This document shows, in pieces, positions 7,582 to 15,371 of a stretch of 32,262 nucleotides of DNA. Positions within the stretch are counted from its first letter, which is position 1; every line of letters starts with the position of its first letter. This DNA comes from CAZTLE01 sp964614415 (GTDB taxonomy: Bacteria > Bacteroidota > Bacteroidia > Flavobacteriales > Flavobacteriaceae), in contig CAZTLE010000017.1 in the NCBI GenBank assembly GCA_964614415.1, positions 1-32,262 of the forward strand, given 5' to 3'. Both the position numbers and the translations under genes were made by a program. The notes under the pieces were generated by a model, which was given only the letters and a program-made list of their open reading frames with translations, was not told where the DNA came from and ran no database searches.

Positions 7582-8495
7582 AAACAGCATTTGTAACCTA
7601 CATTAGAAATTTACAGGACACTATTACCTCAGGTCTGGAGCAAGTTGACGGACAGGCCACATTTCGGGAAGACCACTGGGAACGCCCCGGTGGTGGCGGT
7701 GGAAGAACCCGGGTTATCGAGAACGGTGGCGTTTTCGAAAAAGGCGGTGTGAATATTTCGGAAGTACACGGCCAACTTCCTCCCTCCATGCAAGAATATT
7801 TTGGAGTCAATGACGCCGATTTCTTTGCCTGTGGGCTTAGTATGGTGCTACACCCCAAAAACCCATTTGTGCCAACCGTCCATGCCAACTGGCGCTATTT
7901 CGAACTCTACGATTCGAATGGGAATATTGTTACCCAATGGTTTGGCGGAGGTCAGGACCTTACACCCTATTACCTCTTCGAAGAAGACGCCGTTCACTTC
8001 CATCGGGTCTGCAAAGAGGCTTGTGACAAACACGATCCTGAATTCTATCCGAAATTCAAGGCCCGTTGCGACGAATACTTTTTCAACTCACATCGCGACG
8101 AAGCGCGGGGGATCGGTGGCTTGTTTTTCGATTATCTGAAACCATCGGAAGAAAGAACGCTGCAGCAATGGTATGACTTCGTGACCGAAATAGGAGATAG
8201 TTTCCTTTCGGCCTATGTTCCCATCGTTGAACAAAGAAAGGATATGTCCTATACCGAAGCCCATCGCAACTGGCAGGAAATCCGAAGGGGACGTTACGTG
8301 GAATTCAATCTCGTACACGATAAAGGAACCTTATTCGGATTGAAGACCAAAGGACGTATTGAAAGTATTTTAATGAGCCTTCCTCCTCACGTGCAGTGGC
8401 AATACGACCACCATCCTGAGCCGGGAAGTGAAGAAGCCAAGTTGATCGAAGTACTTAAATCCCCCAGGGATTGGGTGGTAGAAGTGCCTCAATAA
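7578..8495 (+). CDS. hemF: Oxygen-dependent coproporphyrinogen-III oxidase
   Basis: Uses O2 to decarboxylate two propionates of coproporphyrinogen III, giving protoporphyrinogen IX. At 305 residues it has the family length. Signatures are FREDHWERPGGGGGRTRV, FEKGGVNISEVHG, the family pattern NPFVPTVHANWRYFE (His102), WFGGGQDLTPYY and EIRRGRYVEFNLVHDKGT. It is cofactor-free and aerobic. The oxygen-independent HemN is not in this window. It overlaps the GNAT gene by 4 bp and is followed by hemB after 13 bp. Confidence 0.97.
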   Translation: MKTAFVTYIRNLQDTITSGLEQVDGQATFREDHWERPGGGGGRTRVIENGGVFEKGGVNISEVHGQLPPSMQEYFGVNDADFFACGLSMVLHPKNPFVPTVHANWRYFELYDSNGNIVTQWFGGGQDLTPYYLFEEDAVHFHRVCKEACDKHDPEFYPKFKARCDEYFFNSHRDEARGIGGLFFDYLKPSEERTLQQWYDFVTEIGDSFLSAYVPIVEQRKDMSYTEAHRNWQEIRRGRYVEFNLVHDKGTLFGLKTKGRIESILMSLPPHVQWQYDHHPEPGSEEAKLIEVLKSPRDWVVEVPQ

Positions 8496-8508
8496 TTGCA
8501 AAAGAAGA

Positions 8509-9498
8509 ATGTATCCATTACGAAGGAATAGACGATTACGACAAAGCGAGGCCATCCGAAGCCTGGTGCGGGAAACTGTGGTTACACCTAGTGATTTTTT
8601 AGTCCCGCTTTTCATTGTGGAAGGTAACCGGGTAAAGGAGGAGATCCCCTCCATGCCGGGATACTTTCGCATGAGCCTGGATATGATACCCGCCGAGGTC
8701 AAAGAGCTCTGGTCCTTAGGTCTTAAGGCCGTACTCTTGTTCGTAAAGGTGCCTGACGATCTGAAAGACAATTCAGGAAAGGAAGCCCTGAATCCGGAGG
8801 GTCTCATGCAACGCGCAATAGCCACGGTGAAAAACACGGTCCCAGAAATGCTGGTAATGACCGATGTCGCCCTGGACCCGTATTCCGTCTACGGACATGA
8901 CGGGATTATTTCTGATGGGCAGATCATCAACGATGACACCAACGCTGTCCTGGCTGAAATGGCGTTGTCCCATGCCAAAGCGGGAGCCGATTTTGTAGCT
9001 CCCAGCGACATGATGGACGGGCGTATTTTTGAGATCCGAACGCTGTTGGAAGACGAAGGTTTCCACAACACCGGAATCATGAGTTACAGCGCCAAGTATG
9101 CCTCGGCTTTCTACGGTCCGTTTCGGGACGCCCTGGACTCTGCACCCGCCGATGCCCGGGACATTCCCAAAGACAAAAAAACCTATCAGATGGATCCCGC
9201 CAATGCCAGGGAAGCGATTCGTGAAACGCTTATGGATATTGATGAGGGTGCCGATATTGTGATGGTAAAACCCGGTTTGGCCTACCTTGACATCGTTCGG
9301 GATATTCGCGAAGCAACCAACGTACCCATCGCGGTGTATCAGGTGAGCGGGGAGTATGCCATGCTTAAAGCAGCGGCACAACAAGGCTGGCTGGATCACG
9401 ACACGGTAATGATGGAGCAAATCACTTCCATTAAACGGGCAGGTGCAGATATCATCGCAAGTTATTTCGCCAAAGATGTGGTGAAATTAATTTCCTAA
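8509..9498 (+). CDS. hemB: Delta-aminolevulinic acid dehydratase (porphobilinogen synthase), aspartate-rich metal site
   Basis: Condenses two 5-aminolevulinate molecules to porphobilinogen. Full length at 329 residues. The two Schiff-base lysines are Lys196 (SYSAKYASAFYGPF) and Lys254 (MVKPGLAYLD). Where zinc enzymes have a cysteine triad, this one reads TDVALDPYSVYGHDG (Asp119, Asp123, Asp131, no Cys), the zinc-independent, Mg/K-type variant. It is the last heme gene of the run although it acts early in the pathway. A 51-bp gap follows before the CNNM gene. Confidence 0.97.
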   Translation: MYPLRRNRRLRQSEAIRSLVRETVVTPSDFLVPLFIVEGNRVKEEIPSMPGYFRMSLDMIPAEVKELWSLGLKAVLLFVKVPDDLKDNSGKEALNPEGLMQRAIATVKNTVPEMLVMTDVALDPYSVYGHDGIISDGQIINDDTNAVLAEMALSHAKAGADFVAPSDMMDGRIFEIRTLLEDEGFHNTGIMSYSAKYASAFYGPFRDALDSAPADARDIPKDKKTYQMDPANAREAIRETLMDIDEGADIVMVKPGLAYLDIVRDIREATNVPIAVYQVSGEYAMLKAAAQQGWLDHDTVMMEQITSIKRAGADIIASYFAKDVVKLIS

Positions 9499-9549
9499 TC
9501 TCAAGGAAGGTATCCGGTAAAATTTTAACTTGTAAAAAATTTTGGTGGG

Positions 9550-10638
9550 ATGACCCTATTGATACTGTACGCGGTACTATCCATCCTTTTTTCTTTTCTG
9601 TGTTCCATACTGGAAGCTGCGCTGCTTAGCTTTACTCCTACCTATCTCAAACTGAAGATTCAGGAGGGTAAAAAATACGCCAATGCACTGGCCGAACTGA
9701 AAAAAGATGTCGATAAGCCGCTCATCGCGATACTAACACTTAACACAATTGCCCATACCGTAGGAGCTATTCTCGTCGGGGTGCAGGCCGAAAAACTACC
9801 GTATGATATCGAAGTCTTTGGAGTCAATATCGTGGGGATCGTTTCGGCTATTATGACGATTCTCATTCTGGTGGTTTCAGAAATTATTCCGAAGACCATC
9901 GGGGCAACCTACTGGAAAAGCCTCGGTAGATTCACAGCGGTTTCGCTGAATGCCCTCATATTCGTTTTGAAATATACCGGGATTCTATGGTTACTCACGC
10001 TTACTACCCGACTCATTGGGAAGTCGGCACATGTAAGTACCATGAGCCGGGAGGAGTTTAAAGCGATCACTGAGACCGCCGAAGAGGAAGGTGTTTTTGA
10101 AGAGAACGAAAGCGCCATTATCCGAAACCTGCTTGCCTTCAAATCGATACAGGCCAAGGATGTAATGACACCTTTCCCTGTGGTTGTCATGGAGGATGAA
10201 AACACGAGCCTCGCCGAGTTCTACGAAAAGAATAAAGACCTTCGGTTTTCACGGATTCCCATCTTTAAAGAAAAGACCCATAACATTACCGGTTTCGTAT
10301 TAAAAGATGACATACTATATGAAATGGTGGAAGATCACGGTGAGCGAACATTGAAAGATTTAAAACGCGACATCTTTGTGGTGGATTCTGAAAAACCTGT
10401 TCCGGAGTTGTTCGAAGTATTCATAAAACAAAGAGCACATATCGCTCTGGTGGTAGATGAATTTGGAAACACCATTGGAATTGTCACTATGGAAGATATC
10501 ATCGAGACCCTCCTTGGCCTGGAGATCATGGATGAGAGTGACGCTATTGAAGACATGCAGCTTCAGGCACGAAAGAACTGGGAACGACGTGCCAAGCGTA
10601 TGGGAATTGAGATAACTCCAAAAGAAGACGAAGACTAA
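9550..10638 (+). CDS. CNNM/CorC-like membrane protein with CBS pair (hemolysin family)
   Basis: A 362-residue protein. Residues 1 to about 165 are a CNNM (DUF21) transmembrane domain with hydrophobic segments at about 1-25, 56-78, 90-116 and 125-155. Residues 185-335 hold two CBS domains (IQAKDVMTPFPVVVMEDEN and HIALVVDEFGNTIGIVTMEDIIETLLGLEIMDE). The CorC_HlyC domain found in longer relatives is absent. The family is linked to Mg2+ or Co2+ efflux/homeostasis; the 'hemolysin' name is historical. An AAATTTTG sequence (9537-9544, one mismatch to TAnnTTTG) precedes the start. Its stop overlaps the next start by one base (TAATG). Confidence 0.88.
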   Translation: MTLLILYAVLSILFSFLCSILEAALLSFTPTYLKLKIQEGKKYANALAELKKDVDKPLIAILTLNTIAHTVGAILVGVQAEKLPYDIEVFGVNIVGIVSAIMTILILVVSEIIPKTIGATYWKSLGRFTAVSLNALIFVLKYTGILWLLTLTTRLIGKSAHVSTMSREEFKAITETAEEEGVFEENESAIIRNLLAFKSIQAKDVMTPFPVVVMEDENTSLAEFYEKNKDLRFSRIPIFKEKTHNITGFVLKDDILYEMVEDHGERTLKDLKRDIFVVDSEKPVPELFEVFIKQRAHIALVVDEFGNTIGIVTMEDIIETLLGLEIMDESDAIEDMQLQARKNWERRAKRMGIEITPKEDED

Positions 10639-11108
10639 TGGACGTTGCCTATATCAATACTGAAATGGGCCTTCTTGAAATCCAAGGCGATACTTCGGGT
10701 GTAGCTTCCGTCCTGTTTAAGGATACTGCATCTCCTTCCGAAGAAATACCGGAAACCCTCTTGCCCGCAGTTACGCAACTAAAAGAATATTTGAACGGTA
10801 CCCGAAAGGAATTCGATTTGACACTTAACCCCGAAGGTACCGATTTTCAGAAGCGCGTCTGGAAGTTGCTTCAGGAAATTCCCTTTGGAAAGACCGTCAC
10901 GTATCAGGAAATGGCCAACCGATTGGGAGATCCCCTGGTCATTCGTGCCGCCGCCTCAGCCAATGGAAAGAACCCGATTTCTATTATCATTCCCTGTCAT
11001 CGGGTAATAGGCAGTGATGGTTCGCTTACTGGATATGCCGGTGGGTTACACAGAAAAAAGTGGTTGCTGGAACACGAAAGTCCGGTAAAACAAGGTTCTC
11101 TATTTTAA
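10638..11108 (+). CDS. ogt: Methylated-DNA--[protein]-cysteine S-methyltransferase
   Basis: Suicidal repair enzyme that moves the alkyl group from O6-alkylguanine to its own cysteine. At 156 residues it is the short Ogt type, without an Ada regulatory domain. The active site is IIIPCHRVIG (Cys120), preceded by the DNA-binding helix-turn-helix with GKTVTYQEMANRLG and the recognition-type phrase VIRAAASANGKNP. It is translationally coupled to the CNNM gene by TAATG and followed by the serine hydrolase gene 10 bp later. Confidence 0.93.
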   Translation: MDVAYINTEMGLLEIQGDTSGVASVLFKDTASPSEEIPETLLPAVTQLKEYLNGTRKEFDLTLNPEGTDFQKRVWKLLQEIPFGKTVTYQEMANRLGDPLVIRAAASANGKNPISIIIPCHRVIGSDGSLTGYAGGLHRKKWLLEHESPVKQGSLF

Positions 11109-11118
11109 ACAGTATGGT

Positions 11119-12264
11119 ATGAGAAGATTGATCAAGTTCTTTAAATGGCTCATTGGAATCATCATTGCCCTGGTACTCCTGGCCTATGTTACCGATTACG
11201 AGTACATCATAAAAGGAGCTCGCGTGGTATACCTCACGGGACATACTACTGCCTTCATCGACGACCATGGATACTTTGTGAACGATACCATTCCAGCCAG
11301 CTCACAACCTCAGGCCTGGCCCATGCACACCGATTACAATTCGGCCACTCCCACCGAACGCCTGGCACGAACAAACGAATCCCTTGGTACGGTAGCATTC
11401 CTGATCATAAAAAACGACAGTATTTGGTTTGAGAACTATGCTGAAAATTATGGCCCAACTTCTCAAACAAATTCTTTTTCCATGGCAAAGAGTATCACCT
11501 CGGCCTTAATGGGAAAAGCGATCATGGAGGGGCATTTGTCCGGATTAGATCACAAAGTGGGCGATTTCTATGAGGAGTACAAGGGTTCAAATCTCACTGT
11601 GGGCGACCTTTCCTCCATGGCATCGGGATTGGATTGGAACGAATCCTATACAAGTCCTTTTGCGGTTACAGCCCGTGCGTACTACGACGATGACCTGGCG
11701 GAGACTATCTTAAATCAGAAGATCGTAGACACTCCGGGGGAGTCTTTTCGATATCTCAGCGGGAACACAGAACTACTGGGAATGGTGATCCAAAAGGCTA
11801 CCGGTAAGCGATTGCCAGACTACCTTAAGGAGAGTTTTTGGGATCCCATGGGCTTTGAACAGCCTGCCCTGTGGCAACTGGACGATGACGAAAACCGCCT
11901 GGCAAAATCTTATTGTTGTATTGGCAGCAACGCGCGTGATTTTGCACGATTCGGGAAACTATATCAGAACCATGGCCAATGGAACGGACGGCAATTGCTG
12001 GATTCAACGTTTACTGCAAGATCTATTGTTCAGCGCTTTGAGGACAGTCCAGAATACGGCTACGGATTCTGGTTAAGTGATCATTTGGGGAAACACATCT
12101 TTGTGATGCGTGGCATCCTTGGGCAATATGTGATCAATATCCCGGAGGATGATCTTATCATTGTGAGGCTCGGCCATGCCATAGGCAATCGAACAGACAA
12201 ACCTTTTTCGTCCGATTTTTATGTCTATGTCGAGGAGGCCTATGCGATGCTTTCGGGTTCCTAA
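11119..12264 (+). CDS. Serine hydrolase, beta-lactamase class C-like, membrane-anchored or secreted
   Basis: A 381-residue protein with one N-terminal hydrophobic helix (about 7-24) after basic residues (MRRLIKFFKW), so it is exported and probably stays anchored. The beta-lactamase/D-aminopeptidase fold shows the nucleophile pair Ser121-x-x-Lys124 (FSMAKSITSAL), the Tyr-containing motif at Tyr212 (FRYLSGNTELLG), and a C-terminal RGILGQY block in place of KTG. Such proteins include esterases, peptidases and cell-wall enzymes, so the substrate is unknown. It starts 10 bp after ogt. Confidence 0.85.
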   Translation: MRRLIKFFKWLIGIIIALVLLAYVTDYEYIIKGARVVYLTGHTTAFIDDHGYFVNDTIPASSQPQAWPMHTDYNSATPTERLARTNESLGTVAFLIIKNDSIWFENYAENYGPTSQTNSFSMAKSITSALMGKAIMEGHLSGLDHKVGDFYEEYKGSNLTVGDLSSMASGLDWNESYTSPFAVTARAYYDDDLAETILNQKIVDTPGESFRYLSGNTELLGMVIQKATGKRLPDYLKESFWDPMGFEQPALWQLDDDENRLAKSYCCIGSNARDFARFGKLYQNHGQWNGRQLLDSTFTARSIVQRFEDSPEYGYGFWLSDHLGKHIFVMRGILGQYVINIPEDDLIIVRLGHAIGNRTDKPFSSDFYVYVEEAYAMLSGS

Positions 12265-12296
12265 TTTTTTGTTATTTAACATTTCCTGAAGACCGG

Positions 12297-12327
12297 ACGG
12301 GTAAAGTTTCTTCTTTCTTTATCCCGT
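12297..12327 (+). promoter_or_regulatory. Leader hairpin upstream of the S41 peptidase gene
   Basis: In the 81-bp gap before the S41 peptidase, ACGGGTAAAG (12297-12306) pairs with 12317-12327 over 10 bp with one bulged base (T12322), leaving the pyrimidine-only loop TTTCTTCTTT. No U-run follows, so it is not an ordinary terminator of the upstream gene. It could be a weak terminator or a leader element. Confidence 0.3.
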
Positions 12328-12345
12328 AACTAATCACCATTTTCC

Positions 12346-14565
12346 ATGTTTAAAACCATCCTCTATTCAACGCTATTTTTAGTATCCCTGGTGCTAAACG
12401 CACAATCCGATCCCACTAACCTCGACTTCGAAGAACACACCAATGGCGAATTCACCAACTGGTCAAGTTTTGGTGATGGCGTCCATACCATAAGCGTTGA
12501 TAAAGCCAATGCGAGGAATGGGTCTGCCGCCCTCATAGCCTCTAAAGGAGACAATGGGTCCGGATTCAAAGCATTGAACTATTCCATCCCGGTTAATTTC
12601 GGTGGTAAGAAGGTAACTATCACCGGATATATTAAAACCGAAAACGTCACCGGTGGATGGGCCGGCCTTTGGTTACGCATCGATCCTAATCTGGGGTTCA
12701 ACAATATGCGGAGAAAAGGAATTACAGGCACGACGGACTGGAAAAAATACAGCATAACACTCGATCTGGATTCTTCCCAGGCCGAAGACATCGTTTTTGG
12801 AGGTTTACTGGTAGGGTCCGGAAAAATGTGGCTGGACGATCTGAAAATAACAGTTGACGGAAAACCGATCAGTGAGGCCCCCGAAAAAGTCTTAAGTGCG
12901 GCGCAAAAGGACACTGAGTTCAATTCAGGGTCAGGAATCACAGTGGATAATCTTACCGATCAGAAGATCAAGAACCTCGATATTCTGGCCCGGGTATGGG
13001 GGTTTCTGAAATACCATCACCCCAAAGTAGCAACGGGTAATTACAATTGGGACTACGAACTTTTCCGAATCATCACTCCCGTGATGAATGCCGGGAATGA
13101 TGCAGACAGGGATGAATTACTTGTAGATTGGATCAACTATTACTATGAAATCCCTCCCTGCAGCAATTGCAAGAAAACAGCCGAGGACGCCGTCATTAAA
13201 CCGGATCACAAGTGGATTAAGGACGGGGAGCTTTCGGATGAGCTCCGGGACAAACTCATCTATGTATATGAAAACCGTTTCATCGGGAACAACTATTATG
13301 TTGAATATGCCAATCTCTCCGTTCGAAACCCCAAATTCAAGAACGAGATGTCTTATAAACAGTTCGACTACCCTGATGCTGGCTTTAGATTGTTAACCTT
13401 GTTTCGCTACTGGAACATGATCCAATATTATTTCCCATACAAGGATGTAACTGATAAGGATTGGAATGATGTGCTTTCGGAATACATCCCGCACTTCGTG
13501 AATTCGAAAGACGAACTGGAATATGAAATTGCGACGCTACAGCTTATACGTGAGATTGGAGACACCCATGCAAGCCTGCGGGGCGGAAACAAGATAAGTG
13601 AGTGGCGCGGCGTGAACTATCCTCCCGTACATCTTTCGTTTGTGGAAGACAAGCTCGTGGTCGTCGATTACTATAATCCGGAAATGAAGCAGGAGATCGG
13701 TTTGGAGATCGGGGACATTATCAAAAGCGTGAATGGTGTTCCAATAGAGGACTATGTTAAAAAGAACCTTCCATACTACACAGGATCAAACGAAACTGCG
13801 CAGAAGCTGGCCATGTCCAGAAATGTGCTTCGTTCCAACAACACCTCCGTTTCGATAACCTATGAAAGGGATGGAAAGTCTGCCTCTATGGAAATTCCCT
13901 TGTTCAACAGGAATGATCTCAACTATTACTACAACTATAAAGTCAATAAGGATGAGCCGGCCTACAAGTTCATCAAGGACAATATTGGATATGTCACCCT
14001 TGCCAACATAAAGGATCTTAAGGAGCCTTCTCAATTCATGAAGGAGTTTGAGAATACGGACGGACTTATCATTGACATTCGCAATTACCCGTCCAAATTT
14101 GTTGTTTTCGCCCTGGGCTCACAATTGGTCCCCAAGGGGGTTGACTTCGTGAAATTCACCGTTATGAATCCCGAGAATCCAGGGGAGTTTACCTTTACGC
14201 AACCCCTGTCCAACGGGAAAAAGAAGGCCGAAAAGGTCTACCAGGGAAAGGTAGTGATCCTTGTCAATGAGTTCAGCATTAGCCAATCTGAATACACCGC
14301 CATGGCCTTCCGGGCCGCTCCGGGAGCAGTTGTCATTGGAGGAAAAACTTCTGGAGCCGACGGCAACGTGTCTTCCTTCACATTACCTGCGGGGCTTAGC
14401 ACTGCAATCTCCGGCATCGGGATTTACTATCCGGACGGTAGCCCTACACAGCGCATAGGCATTGTTCCTGATATTCCCATGGAGCCAACGATAGCCGGGA
14501 TCAAAGCAGGGAAGGATGAACTTCTGGAAAAAGCCATAGAGGTCATTGAGCAGTCGCGCGACTAG
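12346..14565 (+). CDS. Secreted S41-family (C-terminal-processing type) peptidase with N-terminal carbohydrate-binding-like domain
   Basis: A 739-residue exported protein. Residues 1-19 are a signal peptide ending LVLNAQS. Residues about 25-170 form a jelly-roll-like module (LDFEEHTNGEFTNW ... WAGLWLRID ... MWLDDLKITVDG) of the type found on carbohydrate-active or surface proteins. A helical region follows, then a PDZ-like segment (about 430-480, LEIGDIIKSVNGVPIEDYV) and the S41 catalytic core (about 540-735). Probable catalytic residues are Ser646 in NEFSISQSEY and Lys667 in GGKTSGADG. The family cuts from exposed C-termini or degrades peptides. There is no T9SS sorting domain, so the likely location is the periplasm. 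Confidence 0.9.
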   Translation: MFKTILYSTLFLVSLVLNAQSDPTNLDFEEHTNGEFTNWSSFGDGVHTISVDKANARNGSAALIASKGDNGSGFKALNYSIPVNFGGKKVTITGYIKTENVTGGWAGLWLRIDPNLGFNNMRRKGITGTTDWKKYSITLDLDSSQAEDIVFGGLLVGSGKMWLDDLKITVDGKPISEAPEKVLSAAQKDTEFNSGSGITVDNLTDQKIKNLDILARVWGFLKYHHPKVATGNYNWDYELFRIITPVMNAGNDADRDELLVDWINYYYEIPPCSNCKKTAEDAVIKPDHKWIKDGELSDELRDKLIYVYENRFIGNNYYVEYANLSVRNPKFKNEMSYKQFDYPDAGFRLLTLFRYWNMIQYYFPYKDVTDKDWNDVLSEYIPHFVNSKDELEYEIATLQLIREIGDTHASLRGGNKISEWRGVNYPPVHLSFVEDKLVVVDYYNPEMKQEIGLEIGDIIKSVNGVPIEDYVKKNLPYYTGSNETAQKLAMSRNVLRSNNTSVSITYERDGKSASMEIPLFNRNDLNYYYNYKVNKDEPAYKFIKDNIGYVTLANIKDLKEPSQFMKEFENTDGLIIDIRNYPSKFVVFALGSQLVPKGVDFVKFTVMNPENPGEFTFTQPLSNGKKKAEKVYQGKVVILVNEFSISQSEYTAMAFRAAPGAVVIGGKTSGADGNVSSFTLPAGLSTAISGIGIYYPDGSPTQRIGIVPDIPMEPTIAGIKAGKDELLEKAIEVIEQSRD

Positions 14566-14571
14566 TGCAGT

Positions 14572-14579
14572 TATTTTTG
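14572..14579 (+). promoter_or_regulatory. Probable -7 promoter element for the exonuclease gene
   Basis: TATTTTTG matches TAnnTTTG perfectly in the 42-bp gap after the S41 peptidase. An ATTG lies upstream at 14545-14548, with a spacing of 23 bp, slightly longer than the usual 19-21. It predicts a leader of about 24 nt before the ATG at 14608. Confidence 0.5.
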
Positions 14580-14607
14580 TAGTTTTATACTCCCGCCGTT
14601 AAACACT

Positions 14608-15321
14608 ATGCTTAAAAGAATAAATCCGGAACACGTATTGTTCCTGGACATTGAAACCGTCCCTCAACATCCCGATTTTGAAGCACTCTCGGAGGAAGAA
14701 CAGCAACTTTGGGAAGGTAAGACCAGTTATCAGCGCAAAGATGAATACACCCCTGCGGAGTTCTATGATCGCGCAGGCATCTGGGCAGAATTCGGGAAAG
14801 TTATCTGTATTTCGGTGGGGTATTTTGTGTTCAAAGGAGACATTCGAAATTTTCGGGTTACTTCTTTCCATGGAGAAGAGCAGTCCATCCTGAAAGAATT
14901 CAAAACCTTGCTCGAAACCCATTTCAGCAAACCTCATCATTTACTGTGCGCTCATAATGGAAAGGAGTTCGATTTTCCCTATTTGTGCAGAAGGATGATC
15001 ATCCATGGGATTGACATTCCCTATAAGCTGGATCTCTTCGGAAAAAAGCCCTGGGAGGTACCACATCTCGATACCATGGAGCTATGGAAGTTTGGAGACT
15101 ACAAACATTACACTTCGCTGAAACTTATGGCACAAGTCCTTGGTGTCCCGTCTCCCAAAGAGGATATTGACGGTAGTGATGTTCGAAACGTGTACTACGA
15201 GGAAAAGGACATAGACCGGATCATTACCTACTGCGAGAAAGATACGGTAACCGTAGCACAAATTTTCCTGCGGCTTCGCAACGAACCCCTACTGGTAGAA
15301 GACGAGATCCTTTCGGTATAA
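14608..15321 (+). CDS. Predicted 3'-5' exonuclease of the DnaQ-like (DEDDy) superfamily
   Basis: A 237-residue cytoplasmic protein. Exo I is LFLDIETVP (Asp14, Glu16), Exo II is LCAHNGKEFDFPYLCRRM, and Exo III is the Tyr/Asp pair in ITYCEKDTVTVAQIF, making a DEDDy arrangement like the PF10108-type predicted exonucleases (DNA polymerase B exo2). It stands alone without a polymerase domain. It has its own promoter-like box upstream and faces the subtilase gene; both end at the hairpin at 15326-15347. Confidence 0.88.
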   Translation: MLKRINPEHVLFLDIETVPQHPDFEALSEEEQQLWEGKTSYQRKDEYTPAEFYDRAGIWAEFGKVICISVGYFVFKGDIRNFRVTSFHGEEQSILKEFKTLLETHFSKPHHLLCAHNGKEFDFPYLCRRMIIHGIDIPYKLDLFGKKPWEVPHLDTMELWKFGDYKHYTSLKLMAQVLGVPSPKEDIDGSDVRNVYYEEKDIDRIITYCEKDTVTVAQIFLRLRNEPLLVEDEILSV

Positions 15322-15347
15322 AAAACGCCCGGTCTCTCGACCGGGCG
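15320..15347 (-). terminator. Rho-independent terminator of the subtilase gene
   Basis: A perfect 9-bp stem CGCCCGGTC / GACCGGGCG with a TCTC loop (15326-15347). On the minus strand it is followed by six T, so it terminates the minus-strand subtilase. In the plus direction the stem lacks a U-run, although it may still help end the convergent exonuclease transcript. Confidence 0.88.
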
Positions 15348-15371
15348 CAAATCATCAATAGCTAAACTTGC

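Noticed and set aside
8773..9420. A 215-codon minus-strand open frame
   Set aside because: Antisense to hemB, which has intact catalytic residues; rich in His and Gly in a way typical of antisense frames.
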